Of a stretch of 64,000 nucleotides of DNA, positions 53,330-64,000 are shown one piece after another. The notes under the pieces are model-generated. The model was not told the origin of the DNA and did no database searches. It saw nothing but the letters and a program-made list of their open reading frames with translations. Both the position numbers and the translations under genes were made by a program. Positions within the stretch are counted from its first letter, which is position 1. Every line of letters starts with the position of its first letter. Source of the stretch: Ascarosepion bandense. Its lineage: Eukaryota; Mollusca; Cephalopoda; Sepiida; Sepiidae. The DNA lies in the NCBI GenBank assembly GCA_037127315.1, contig JBBBDQ010000348.1, forward strand, positions 372,001-436,000, given 5' to 3'.

Positions 53330-55039
53330 TTGCAAAGGAACCAAGGAAGAATTCAATTATACAGTATCATGAGCTGTGGAATGAGAAAGTCTGATAGATT
53401 AAGCAGAAGTAGTTCAGTTCAAAGCTCTCACTGATAACAAGGGTTGAAGAGCACTTTAGACAAAAATTTGGGTGCATAACAAACAACATCAAATGGTCAA
53501 TTAGCAATATAAATATACTGTTAAACTAGACTCTCATTTTGTATTCTTTTTATTTTTTGATAATATGTGTAATTTTAATGTACTTAAGCCTGAAAAGAAA
53601 ACAAAATTACTTTATTGAGTTATGTATAAGATAAATTTATAACACCAATTTTTAAATAAAAATTTTGAAAATTTTTTTTATGGTATTGTTAAATCATTGG
53701 TATGATGCTGCCAACTGGTTAACATCTGGAAAAATGGCATCAGTAACATAGTTTGTATTTACTTGGTACTAATTTTTTTTAGAAAACTATAAATCCACCT
53801 CACTTAATAGGTCAAGTCAAAGGTTACTGTTTACTGCTTGGACACTGGTTATAAGAAAAGACAGGTAGTTTCATCAGCCTTGTAAAGTTGTCCTTTAAAG
53901 AGAAAGCTACTCTAAGAAAAACACAGTTTGTCAGTTATATTGTCTATTTATGCTCAATAAGCTACCAATGAAAGTCAGTAAGTATAAAAAGAAATGGACT
54001 CAGTTTATACAAAATGAGCTCTAATTTAAATAACTTGTGCAGATTGAACAAGTAGGTTGCAGGCAAAGAAAAATCCACCAGTAAAGTTAGGCTGGAGATG
54101 GAAAACTTTTGATCATTTGACAATAAATACTTACTCACAAATACCAAAATGTACCAAAATGATAAGTGACAAATATTTTGCCTTTTGCAAAATCATCAAT
54201 CTCTTGAATGTAGGGATATTTTGCATGGTGGGTGAATGGGTGTATTAAAATCTGTGTTAAATGTTGTGAAATATACTAGTTTATTAACATAGATTTTGGT
54301 TTCTTGACATAGATTAAGTATTTTAAAAAGGTGAGGTCACATGATAGAATAATGATTTCATTTTTTAACATCAGAAATGTTCAAAAAGAAAGAAAAACAT
54401 TACTAGATGAAGTACAGACCTGAAAATGATCACAAAACACATTGGTTGAGATATATGAAAAATATCAAGAAATGAACGAGAATGTCAAATAAATTTCAAA
54501 TGATATCAAGTAAAGAATAATACAAGTATCCATTTATATGCAAGCATATGTGGTAACCTGATTAATATGTATCATCAAAGGAATTAAGCAATAAAAATGG
54601 AGGTTGGCAGAACTGATACCATGAGAAAGTGTAACAAATAGAGTAAAATGTTGCCCATTGCATAGCAATCATAATAGAAAAAAAGAAGAGAGATAAGATA
54701 GAAAGTTTTGTTTGTATGAGATGAAAGAGAATATTCCATTCAGGGTCATCATGGGGTGGAAATTTGGAAAAAGCTTTTGTCCAGTGATGGACGGATAATA
54801 GTTGCTGCTTCTGATGATATTCAAATAACGCAATCAAAACTTGAAATGCTCTTAATTTGATGACCTTTCACAAGATAAATGCATCAATAATTTAATAAAG
54901 GATCATATAGAACCAATAACAGTTCAAAGTATTAAAACATTTGTTCAGGATTATGGAAGTATAGTAAAGAATGAATTCAAGTTCATGATCAAGCAAGTTT
55001 ATGTCTTTTCTAAAACTATTTTCATGGCAACTATTCTGA
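53330..55039. other. No recognised gene
   Basis: Short frames on both strands without motifs. Confidence 0.45.
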
Positions 55040-55368
55040 CAAGCATTTACTGGTGCTGATAGATTGGCATTAAGGTCCCACTCTTTTGCCTCAAACTAGT
55101 TAAATGTAACATCCTCTTCTACTCTAACAGTTTCTTTTCTTGCACTTCCTGTTTGTGGAACTCACTTTCACCTGCATGCTTCCCTGATAGCTACAATCTT
55201 CAAAAGTTTAAATGCATGTCAATTGCCATCTTTTATCTACTCAACTCCCATCAATCTGTTAGCTTTTCTTCAACATCCCCTGTACCTTTTTTTATTCTCT
55301 CACGGTAGCCCCCTGTGCACCAGTAGCATTTCTGACTTCCTTGGGGTGAAGAGATTATATAAAAAAGC
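55040..55368 (+). mobile_element. LINE 3' fragment (family B)
   Basis: Coding end (TTTGTGGAACTCACTTTCAC, GATAGCTACAATCTTCAAAA, GTTTAAATGCATGTCAATTG) and 3' UTR with GGTAGCCCCCTGTGCACCAG, TAGCATTTCTGACTTCCTTG and GGGGTGAAGAGATTATATAA. 5' truncated at about 55040. Confidence 0.75.
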
Positions 55369-57549
55369 AGTAAATACAAGGATAGCAATAACTGGGGCAG
55401 AATTAAAACATGAAAAAACAAGATGAGATATCCTTAGAGTTAAGTTTGAAATTCCCTAAAGGTTACACAAATTAACAGACAACTAGAACATTGTGAGAAA
55501 TACAACAAAGATGAGGACAATAGTTTGATTATAAATAATAAAAATAATGACAGATAAAAGTTATCACCAAAAAAATGTGACATTAGAATTAAATATTTTT
55601 ATTGGCTGATCTGCAATAAAACATGTAATAAGCAAAATATGTTAATGTCAAAGTTTGTATTTACAATCTGAATATCCCTCTGTGAACAGTTATAAAAACA
55701 AAGTGTTTTCATTTTCCTTTATGCATGATCTAAAAAAATATTCAAAAAGAATTATTTGAGTTTTTTTGTTGCTTGTACACTTAAAACAGGCAGGCTTCAT
55801 CTTAAGATTAGTTGACAATATCACTGACAAAATCAGAAAATATTCAATATTCTGAAAATATTATTTTCTTATTATTTATTGATTTATAAATATGAAAAAT
55901 AAAAAATGCTAGTATTAGAGAGTGTAAAAATAATGATTAACAATCCCAAATGAAATTTGCTGTTTGCTCTGTAGAAATGACTGGAAGAATACATTTGATG
56001 ACATAAACAAAGAAAAGTGTTGTAATAGCAGATGCCATTCTGTGAATTACTTGTGAGCTGTCAAACATGAAAATGTTTGCTGGCTTAATTAAAATGGAAC
56101 CTGCCCTATGGTCTGTATGACCACTTTACTTACAAAATACAAGACAAAGAAAAGTTATAACCTAATAAAAAGAAATTCATTATCCAATTCAAGACACTGG
56201 TTCTGTAAATGATATCTGCAAAGTTTCAACACCAGTTTTGTTTTGTGTCACATGAGAAATTTATCTTGTTAATAACCAGAGATAGAATCACATGTATACA
56301 AATCCTCTGAGGCCTGTATACTCTCAAAAGAAACTGTTAAATAAGATTATTGCCAAATGATGACTTCAGATGCAAACAAGAATTTTGAAATATCAAAATT
56401 TAAATAAATGGAGAATTGGAAAAAATAGCTAATTTAAATGGGATCTTTTATTAATTTACTTTTTTGATTTTGACATTAAAAACTTGGTTTTTCTAGGTAC
56501 AATTTTTTTATTTCATAACAAGAGTAGTCATACAAACAGCAGGGCTGGCTTCTAAACACAAAGGTAAAACTATTTATTATACTTAGTTTACTCTGATAAA
56601 TGGTTATTGTAAGTAAGAGGGTGGAACATATAACATTCATTATTTTGTCAGACAAACCATTAACGTGTACACTGATAATTTTTTTCAAATTTTCAAATAG
56701 ATCACCATAAAAAAGACTCAGTGTTTTGAAAAAAAGAAATTACAAGGTTTACTAAAAAGAATTATCTCCTATTTTAGTGAGATTAGGATTAAATACACAT
56801 GATGTTTAACATTCTTGCCAGTCACCCATAATAATTTAATCTTGTTACAAATAGGAGATGAGCTGCAGTCTGGCAAAATGTCATCTGGTATGAAAGTCAA
56901 TATAAAGTAGAAATATAAGCTAAATTCATCCATGTGGACAGACATATACCCATTAACATTCATTGAAACTTGGTGAGTGTTTATAGAGAGTAAACAGTAG
57001 ATGCAATCACTGTTAGATAGAGTGTAAAATATTTCAATATTGGTGAGAAAATAGTGTATAAGTAACCAAATTTTGGATGCATCTGCACAAATTTTCCCTC
57101 AGTGGAGTGCATCTCCATCAGCTCATCAATGCAAATCAGCCGATTATGACCATGATATTGGCAATTGTATTGGCAATGCTGGGAGATTTGAAAGTTTGTG
57201 TAAGGTCAGTTTCATAAATGCTCACACAAAAAGAGAAAGACAATTAGACATAGATTTGTGAATACCCAGGAAGAATTGTCGGCCATTAGTGACTCTGATG
57301 AAAAATATAAGTAGCAGTCAAAGAGTATGGCTTTACAATATTGCATTTTTCAAATGCTTTGTTTCTGTGGAAATTATGAAAGCCAACACAAAAGTCTTTA
57401 GAAGATAGAGTAAACAATATTTAGAACCCTCATTTGGTGCTTGTTAAACTTTTTAAATGTTACTTACTCCACACAATTTTAATCACCAAATGATCTTTAA
57501 ATTGGGAAACTAACATTACTTAGGGATATGCAAGCATATATATACACTA
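55369..57549. other. No recognised gene
   Basis: The frame at 57073-57261 (62 codons) lies in a GC-richer patch (57060-57290) and begins MDASAQIFPQWSASPSAHQC. I do not recognise it and see no second exon or splice context. Confidence 0.45.
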
Positions 57550-57891
57550 CAGGGAATAATAATTAGGCCACCCCAGTGTTTTAAAAAAATATGTATTTCA
57601 TACTATTTTTTAGTATTTATTGCTAAATGAATAATTGTAAATGAAAATAGAATGGTTCTTTTGTTAATATTGTACAATAACATGTGCATCAAATGAATTT
57701 ATAAACATTTAATAATTACCTATATTGCACTTTAAGTTCATCTTTGCTTCCTTACCTTGTAAAATTTTGCAAGGTAATAACAAGGTAATAACAAAAGAAA
57801 CATTCTATTTTCATTTGGTAATAAATACAAAAAATAGTATGAAATACATCATTTCTTTTAAACAACTGGGGTAGCCTAATAGTTATGGCTG
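57550..57891. mobile_element. MITE with long terminal inverted repeats (Tc1/mariner-like)
   Basis: The left end CAGGGAATAATAATTAGGCC matches the inverted right end CAGCCATAACTATTAGGCTA, and both continue ACCCCAGT. The arms pair over about 110 bases (TTTCATACTATTTTTTAGTA on the left; its complement on the right). The centre is about 110 bases, non-coding. TA precedes the left end (57548-57549), as expected for a TA-target element; the right TA is not clean. Confidence 0.8.
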
Positions 57892-57893
57892 AT

Positions 57894-57897
<4 letters not shown>

Positions 57898-57943
<46 letters not shown>

Positions 57944-57945
57944 AC
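57898..57945. repeat. (TA)n-(GT)n microsatellite
   Basis: Directly abuts the MITE. Confidence 0.95.
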
Positions 57946-58021
57946 TCTTCAGAAATAAATTGAGTTCTTTTGGTAACTGGCATTTTTATACACTGCTTAT
58001 ATACAACATGTTAAAATTTCC

Positions 58022-58150
58022 CTATGGCTTAGGGAGTAGCAACTTCGACTGACACCAAATCAGTCGAGTTTTGATCCCAGCCAGAAACAAGTGGATGTGT
58101 CTAGCCACATTGAAGAGATGTGATACAGCAAAATGAGCTTGTATGTGAAT
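58022..58150 (+). mobile_element. tRNA-derived SINE (second family)
   Basis: CTATGGCTTAGGGAGTAGCA as A-box region and GAGTTTTGATCCCAGCC as B box, 45 bases apart, then a body with AGTGGATGTGTCTAGCCACA and GATGTGATACAGCAAAATGA. The tail is (TA)n at 58157-58178. It does not share the main family's tail. Confidence 0.6.
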
Positions 58151-58156
58151 GACTAT

Positions 58157-58179
58157 AATATATATATATATATATATTA
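58157..58179. repeat. (TA)n microsatellite
   Basis: Short pure array at the end of the SINE. Confidence 0.9.
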
Positions 58180-59856
58180 AAAAATACACATATTTTCTTA
58201 CATCAATGGCATGACTTGGTGTTTTATGTGTTATGTAACTGACACTTTAATATTTTTGAGTTTAAATTTATTTGATCTTCATGGGAGTTAAATCTTACAA
58301 AGTTAGATTACCACAATGCACATTCTACAGCTCAGACTAGTAGAGAGCTAGAACAGTTTAAGTGCTTTGTGAGAATCAAACTTTTATTCGCTAACGTATG
58401 GTTGATAATAATTGCCCTCTATCATGCATCCAGTGTTAATACACTCATAGAGAAATTTGAGACTGCCAATGAGATTTGAAGACATATATATTTATACAGA
58501 TATTGATTCTTAATTTCAAAATATATATATTGATCTAAATTCTTTTTTATTGACCCACTGACTTTAGAATTGTAAGTCATTCTTTCATTCAGTTACTTCA
58601 GTTCTGTTTTTGTAGGAACAAAATGTGAAAAGCAAAAGTGAGACAATGAAAATAAGGCAGGGAAACATTGATTACATTCAAGTTAATCTATTTTCATATC
58701 CTTTTTCTTATTTTTATTCAGTTCCCTTTCTTTATCTTTGATCCATTTACAAAAGTCATTCTAATCCAGAATAAAAGAATCTAATGTTGTTGTTAAATAT
58801 GCAACCTTTTCTTCTTTTTGTTGCTAAATGTTATTAAGTAGAGAAGCTTGTAAGGAATTGTTCTCAGTTTGGTCTGGAAACCACTTCTTGTTTAGAAATA
58901 CTCTCTTGGATTTTCCAAAGAAAATCAGCTTTCACAACAAGATTTCATATGGATATTTGGTAAAGCTTTGGAGGCCTTAAAAATGAAAAAATATTAAGAA
59001 AACTGAGAGATGTGAGAACGTGAAACAGATAGCTGAATGTGTGAGAGAGACATACACATGTGAAGGTGGCAAATTTCTTGTAATTAATATGGCTACCAAA
59101 TAAATTGTAAGGCTTGCAATATTGTAACGGCTATTTTATTTCTTTGTAATGAAGTACCAAAACTGATGAATGGAGTCAAGAAACAAAGTCTTAAAGTAAC
59201 AAAATTTCTTAAAGTAACAAAATTTCATCGTCTTTTTTTCCTCCTCTAATCTGCAGTGGGATGTAATGATTAACTACAGAGAAAACAGAATCAGCAAATT
59301 GTGTTTGAATTTTGCCTGAAGATGTTTATATTCCCTTCACACTAATTCTATGGATAAATAGTGGGGGAGAGTTGCCCTTTAATACAGCAAACTTATGCAA
59401 GAGAAGGTTACTCTGAACAAACTGAACAACTATGGCAATTGCAATGCTAGTCCCAAAAATGTAAATGAGCAGGGTGGGGTTGGGAGTCACATCAAATCAG
59501 CACCCAAACCCTTTAAAATATATAAATGCTATAGAAAGGAAGAATAGATGTCCAATAAACAAATTGCATATCATTCAAAATGGAGAAAAAAACCAAATGT
59601 GGCTTGTTACTTGGCAGTAGCTGTGGATTTATATATGCGCAATTTTCTATCTTCCCTCACACATACTCTCTTTCTTGATCTCTTTTTCCCTTGAATTAAT
59701 TTTGAGTTGTCTTTTCTCTTTTGCTTACACAATTCAACTCTTTTTTCTAATCAGATTCTTTCATTAAATCACTCATCATTTCTTGCTCTTTCTTTTACTC
59801 TCTCTCTCTCTCTCTCACATTCACTTGCTCCTTTTTATTTGTTCTGTATCACTCTT
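58180..59856. other. No recognised gene
   Basis: 59640-59820 is pyrimidine-rich with a short (CT)n. The frame at 59707-60012 fuses this tract with the SINE head and is spurious. Confidence 0.45.
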
Positions 59857-60144
59857 ATGGATATCAACTCGGAACGAGAAATCGGGGAGCCGAGTTCAAA
59901 TTCCAGCCAAATTCATTGCATTCACTTAAGTGCAAATACCCTTGGGAAAGGTATTAATTCATCTATTCCTTCCAGTTATGGGTTAAATAACAGGACAGAT
60001 TGGGTTCTATAGCCTTGGTCGGCAACCAGTCTACCACAGAAAGCAATAGCAACCTACTGCGGGATAATCTTCTGCCCAGTCAGTCATGTCTCTTTCGAGA
60101 CATGATCGCCCAAGCGTGTATTACGTATGGCACTTAACTGACTG
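59857..60144 (+). mobile_element. Near full-length SINE, main tRNA family
   Basis: Starts in the tRNA-like head (ATGGATATCAACTCGGAACG), B box GAGTTCAAATTCCAG, complete body, GGTCGGCAACCAGTCTACCA, perfect palindromic hinge CATGTCTCTTTCGAGACATG, GATCGCCCAAGCGTGTATTA and ACTTAACTGACTGA. It retains several CG dinucleotides, hence fairly young. It lies inside a pyrimidine-rich tract. Confidence 0.95.
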
Positions 60145-60149
60145 ATCAT

Positions 60150-60725
60150 TCTTATTCTCTTTAAACTACTCTTTCTCTTTCTTTCATTCTTTTTCTTTCA
60201 TTCTCTATCTTTTTTTCCTATACTTTATGTCCTCTTGTAATTAGCAAACACAACAAAAATTATGCTCAGCTTTTCTGTCATTCTCTCGCATATTTCCTCC
60301 TGCTTAATACTCCATTTTCTCTCTTTTTATCCACTTCACTCACTCTTTTTTACTTATTCTTTCTTCTTTTTCATTGTCTTCCTCTCTTTCATATTTTTTT
60401 TTCTCCCAATGATAAAATATCTCTCCTAACTTTCACTCATTTTCTTCTTAATTCCCAGTTACTTCTTTTTTATCATCCTCCATCTTGTTATCTCAGTAAC
60501 ATCTTCTTTCTTCTCTCATTCTTCATTTTGCCATCTCTTTTTATCTCAGTCACTTTCCCACCCTCACCTTATTTGTTTTCTTTCTCTTTCGAATTATCAT
60601 GCTTTTTTTTCCGTCTTCTTCTTCCTGCCTGTGTTTTTATTTTATTTCTCTCTTTTCTGAAATCTCACTCTCTTTCTCCCTTTCTTTTGGCCTTTTCTCT
60701 ATTGTTATTTGTCGTTCTTACATAA
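60150..60725. repeat. 570-base polypyrimidine tract
   Basis: The plus strand is nearly all C/T (TCTTTCTTTCATTC-type) without a fixed unit. The frame at 60528-60725 is its translation. Confidence 0.8.
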
Positions 60726-61350
60726 TTCCAATATTATTGGTAAATTCGTGCCATCATTAAATATTAAAACCCTTTAAACTGCATTTGATTGCTGAGGAGT
60801 AGCAATTCTTAGATTCTTTCAAAGTGGAATCGGATTAAAGAAGATTCTTTGAAAGCATTTTCCAAAGGGATTGCACATCAAACTGACATTTTTAATCAAC
60901 AAAAATCCCTTTTCTATTGGCCTCTATTGGGAATATGTCAGAAGATTTTCACTCAAAATATGTCTTTGCTTTGTTGATTAAAATTCTTATCTTTGGCAGT
61001 GAAACCAGAGGAAGGTGAAATTCTTGTTCTCTAGTACTCAAGCGAATTGGTTTCCTAAGCATTTGATCCAGTGCTAAGATGCGTGCAAAGCTGAGTTCGA
61101 CTTTTGCAATGAAGCAAGCAAAAATAGACAATTCAACGAAATATGATGACATTTTGAAAATTGTAATTATTCATATTCAATTCAGATTATATTCACATTA
61201 GATGTCTTTTCAAAATGGCATCTTTTGTACTGCATAATCTCTACTCTTCTTATTGTATAAGTGCAGATACCAATCAGTCTTTTTTTTTATTCAACTCTCA
61301 TTCTTCCAGCTTCTCTCCCCAAATCACTCTCACTTTTGATCACTCTCTCC
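60726..61350. other. Unique-looking sequence, no gene
   Basis: Balanced composition with no repeat match here. It contains an imperfect inverted repeat (GATTCTTTCAAAG at about 60811; CTTTGAAAG at about 60849). Opposite-strand frames exist but show no motif. Confidence 0.35.
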
Positions 61351-61667
61351 ATCTACACACATGCACATATATGTATAAATATGTATATATACATATACAC
61401 ACTCACAATATGTTTTATTTAAGCACGATTTGGGTTTCTAGAACAGTCATCACTTTTAAATAGATTAGTATAAAATTTGTATGTTGCCCTGGAGAAGAAC
61501 ATACTATGCAGTTAAGGAAAAGATTGTTTGCATTGATTCAATGATCCCAACTACACTCAGTTCTTTGGTATAGAATATAATTTTGATACAGTTCTTGTAC
61601 AAATGATCCAACAAAATACCTACTTTTTAAACAAATGTTTTATTCAATTAGTATTCATTATACATAA

Positions 61668-61668
<1 letters not shown>

Positions 61669-61703
<35 letters not shown>

Positions 61704-61849
61704 TGTGTGTGTGTATGTGTGTGTGTGTGTTTGTATATATGTGTTGAATTTTTCTCTCATATTACATATATATATATATATATGTGTAAGTGTGTATGTG
61801 TGTGTGTGTGTGTGTGTTTGTATATATGTGTTGAATTTTTCTCTCATAT

Positions 61850-61886
<37 letters not shown>
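61669..61886. repeat. Duplicated compound microsatellite (87-bp unit)
   Basis: (TA)n-(GT)n followed by TTGTATATATGTGTTGAATT and TTTCTCTCATATTACATATA occurs twice, at about 61701-61787 and 61788-61870. Three mirrored frames come from it. Confidence 0.9.
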
Positions 61887-61888
<2 letters not shown>

Positions 61889-62027
61889 AGGATTAATTCA
61901 AAGATGTTGAATGGCCATTTTGATATGAAGATCCCTACGGGGGACAACACATCACCTCAGCAACAGAAAAATCCTTTCAGAAACTGGAGAAAAATTAGTC
62001 TACTTTTCCTTTTTAAATAGATTGCAA

Positions 62028-62320
62028 AGAAATAAAAAAATAAAATAAAAAAAATAATAAAAAAATAAAATAAAAATAAAAATAAAGGGAAAGAAAAAGA
62101 AAAAGAAAAAGAAAAAGATAGAATAAAATCAAATAAATAAGAAAAGAAAAAATTGACATCGTCTGGATTCGCAAAAAAAAGAGAATGTAACTAAAAATTA
62201 ACAGACAGCCGTGTTAAATCGACGTAAGTTTAAGCAACACGGAAAAAAGTGGTAAGAGAGATAAAAGAAGGAAGGGAGGGAGGGAAAAAGAAAGAAACGA
62301 AAGAAAAATTTTTTTTTAAA
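62028..62320. repeat. A-rich/purine tract
   Basis: AAATAAAATAAAAATAAAAA, GAAAAAGAAAAAG and GGGAGGGAGGGAAAAAGAAA segments. Low complexity. Confidence 0.85.
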
Positions 62321-62504
62321 TATTACAGACGCTGGACAAATTCAAAAACCTAATTTCCCCAAAACGTTGAAGTATTAGAGAAAGGCCTTTACTTAAAAAG
62401 GCATAATTATTAATAAAAGGGAATAAAAAGATATAGGATTTAAAATAAAATTATTTTTAAAAAAATTAGGTCATTTGAAATTAAACTAAATAAAGAAGAC
62501 AACA

Positions 62505-62750
62505 CTAGGTAAAAAAAAAAAAAAAAATTAATTACAATTATACATATAGAAGTACACACATACATACATATATATACACACACAATTCTACGATTAAGAA
62601 TACATATATACATACACATACACACACATACATTCAATTTATTACACACTTATATACATATACATGCACATACACACATATATATGTGTGTACACACCTA
62701 TATACAAAAAATTCATATACACACAATATACATGTGTACACATACATGCA

Positions 62751-62812
<62 letters not shown>

Positions 62813-63130
62813 AATATATATACATATTCCATATGCACTCACACACATACATATAAAAATATAAAAATTAATGAATATTATGAAAAGGAGCATTTAAATA
62901 GCTAAAAAATTTTTTTCCAAAATTACATATAGCCCACATACATAAATACATATATACATATATATACATATATATACAAATATGCACATCCACATACAAA
63001 CATACACATATACATAAAAAATTAAAAAAGAAAAAAAGAAAAATAATAAAAAGAAAAATTAAAAACTAAAAATTAAAAAACTAAAAAATTAAAAATTAAA
63101 AAAATAATAATAATAAAATTAAAAAAAATA
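62505..63130. repeat. Microsatellite and A-rich block
   Basis: ACATAC- and CACATA-type tracts at 62540-62750, (CA)n at 62757-62792, (TA)n at 62793-62812, further ATACAT tracts to 63015, and AAAATTAAAAA text at 63016-63130. All frames here are Cys/Val or Tyr/Ile repeats. Confidence 0.9.
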
Positions 63131-63299
63131 GAAGAAAAATTCAACACATTCAAGTCGTTATAAATCAAGATTTATTTTTACAATGCAAATTTATTTATAT
63201 TCTCTTATTCAGACTGTTAAAAAATTTTAAAAAATCAAAAGTTAATTAATTAAGTCTAATTAATAATTTATTAATTGAATTTATTAATTGAATTAAAAA

Positions 63300-63415
63300 C
63301 TTTTGGATTATCCTCTCTGTCTTTACGAACCTTCTATTCCATATATATATATATATATATAGGAAATAATGACAAATCCATATAAACAGAGAGGATAATC
63401 TCCAAAATTTTTATA
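63300..63415. repeat. Inverted repeat flanking a (TA)n array
   Basis: TTTTGGATTATCCTCTCTGT (63301-63320) is repeated inverted as ACAGAGAGGATAATCTCCAA (63389-63408) around (TA)n at 63341-63361. The right half starts the element shared with 7.15-7.45 kb, so two inverted copies appear to meet at the (TA)n. Confidence 0.75.
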
Positions 63416-63656
63416 ATTAATATAAAGTATTAAAAGATAAAAATAGAGAGTTCAATGGATATTATCCAGAGCAATATGATATATAGAGAAGAAAACTCAA
63501 CACATAATTAAATGGCTATGAAATCAAAATTTATTTCAGCAGTTCTAAAAATTTGTAAAAATTTTCTGCTTTATCAGACCTAAAAATCAATCCATTGATT
63601 TTTAGGTCTGATGAAGCAGCTTGTATTTATAACCATTTAATTATGTGTTCAGTTTT

Positions 63657-63660
<4 letters not shown>
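63416..63660. mobile_element. Palindromic element with two inverted hammerhead-like copies
   Basis: Shares ordered blocks with 7150-7445. Around the dyad at about 63591 (AAAAATCAAT.CATTGATTTTT) two inverted copies each begin GGTCTGAT.AAGCAG and end ACC.TTTAATTATGTGTT.AG, TTTTC. The minus copy has CTGATAA (63577-63571, G8 changed to A), stem II AGCAG/CTGCT (63570-63538), GAAA (63537-63534), and a partly paired stem III. The plus copy has a perfect CTGATGA (63608-63614) but lost stem II 3' side and GAAA. Neither should cleave. Compare the intact sister at 7358. Confidence 0.6.

Positions 63661-63706
<46 letters not shown>
63661..63706. repeat. (CT)n microsatellite
   Basis: Pure (TC)n, directly abutting the palindromic element. 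Confidence 0.95.
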
Positions 63707-63708
<2 letters not shown>

Positions 63709-63792
63709 GTTGAAAACATTGGTTCTCAGCCGTCACTGAAGATTTGCAATGTTCAGCCTGGGTCATAGCTAGGTGCTGTGAGCTTAGATGTG

Positions 63793-64000
63793 TGCATGGT
63801 GTAATGGAAAATGGCTTGAAATTAGAAATCAGAGAGCCAAGTACAAATTCCACTCAAGCTCATTGCATTCATCTATATGCAAATATCTTTGAGAATGGTA
63901 TGACTTCATCATTTATCTCCCTAACTGAGGATAAATAACAGGACAAACTGAGTCTGATAAACTTGGTAGGCAACCAATTTCAGAGCAGGGAAACTGAATT
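63793..64000 (+). mobile_element. SINE, main tRNA family (cut by window end)
   Basis: A box TGGTGTAATGG, B box AAGTACAAATTCCACT (mutated), GCAAATATCTTTGAGAATGG body, GATAAATAACAGGACAAACT and GTAGGCAACCAATTT. Older than the 45.2 and 59.9 kb copies. The tail lies beyond the window. Confidence 0.85.

Overview
This window looks like non-coding, repeat-dominated DNA from a cephalopod, most likely an octopus. The evidence is a very AT-rich background, dense (TA)n/(CA)n microsatellites, and many copies of a tRNA-headed SINE. That SINE ends in a palindromic tail (TCTTTCGAGACATGATCGCC type) closed by ACTTAACTGACTGA, which I associate with octopus SINEs. I found no host protein-coding gene, no intact tRNA or rRNA gene and no CRISPR array. 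Every long open frame is a microsatellite translation, chance, or a decayed transposon.

Layout. 0-5.5 kb is AT-rich and featureless apart from one dispersed repeat. 5.5-8.84 kb is a chain of inserts separated by (TA)n arrays: a mariner-like transposase relic (-), a degenerate hammerhead-like motif (+), an insert with an apparently complete hammerhead ribozyme (+), and a Penelope-like GIY-YIG relic (-) whose 3' flank has a further near-complete hammerhead motif. 11.1-11.6 kb holds a foldback whose apex is a hammerhead-like core. 15.6-17.2 kb has a 5S-rRNA/tRNA-like composite SINE and two LINE fragments. 26.9-28.9 kb has a second GIY-YIG relic and another complete hammerhead. 29.2-31.5 kb is a decayed gypsy-type LTR retrotransposon. 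32.3-36.7 kb has LINE fragments, a CCAAT-motif repeat array, three SINEs in one orientation and a second 5S/tRNA composite. 37.3-37.7 kb is a less decayed insert with a complete hammerhead. 40.7-41.7 kb has a 38-bp minisatellite and a large foldback with hammerhead remnants in both arms. 44-52.5 kb has LINE 3' ends and two SINEs, one with a 9-bp target duplication. 53-64 kb has a 61-bp triplication, a terminal-inverted-repeat MITE, more SINEs, a pyrimidine tract and a palindrome with paired hammerhead motifs.

The most interesting pattern is the number and variety of hammerhead-ribozyme-like cores (three with all core nucleotides and stems, plus about six degenerate ones). They belong to several unrelated repeat families, and nearly all sit in short inserts bounded on both sides by (TA)n arrays. 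This fits Penelope-like elements or retrozyme-like small retroelements, both known to carry type I hammerheads with short stem III. The diversity, the (TA)n punctuation and the foldback arrangement deserve follow-up. LINE machinery relics (at least three kinds) and tRNA- or 5S-headed SINEs presumably reflect the usual non-autonomous/autonomous partnership, but no active copy is present here.
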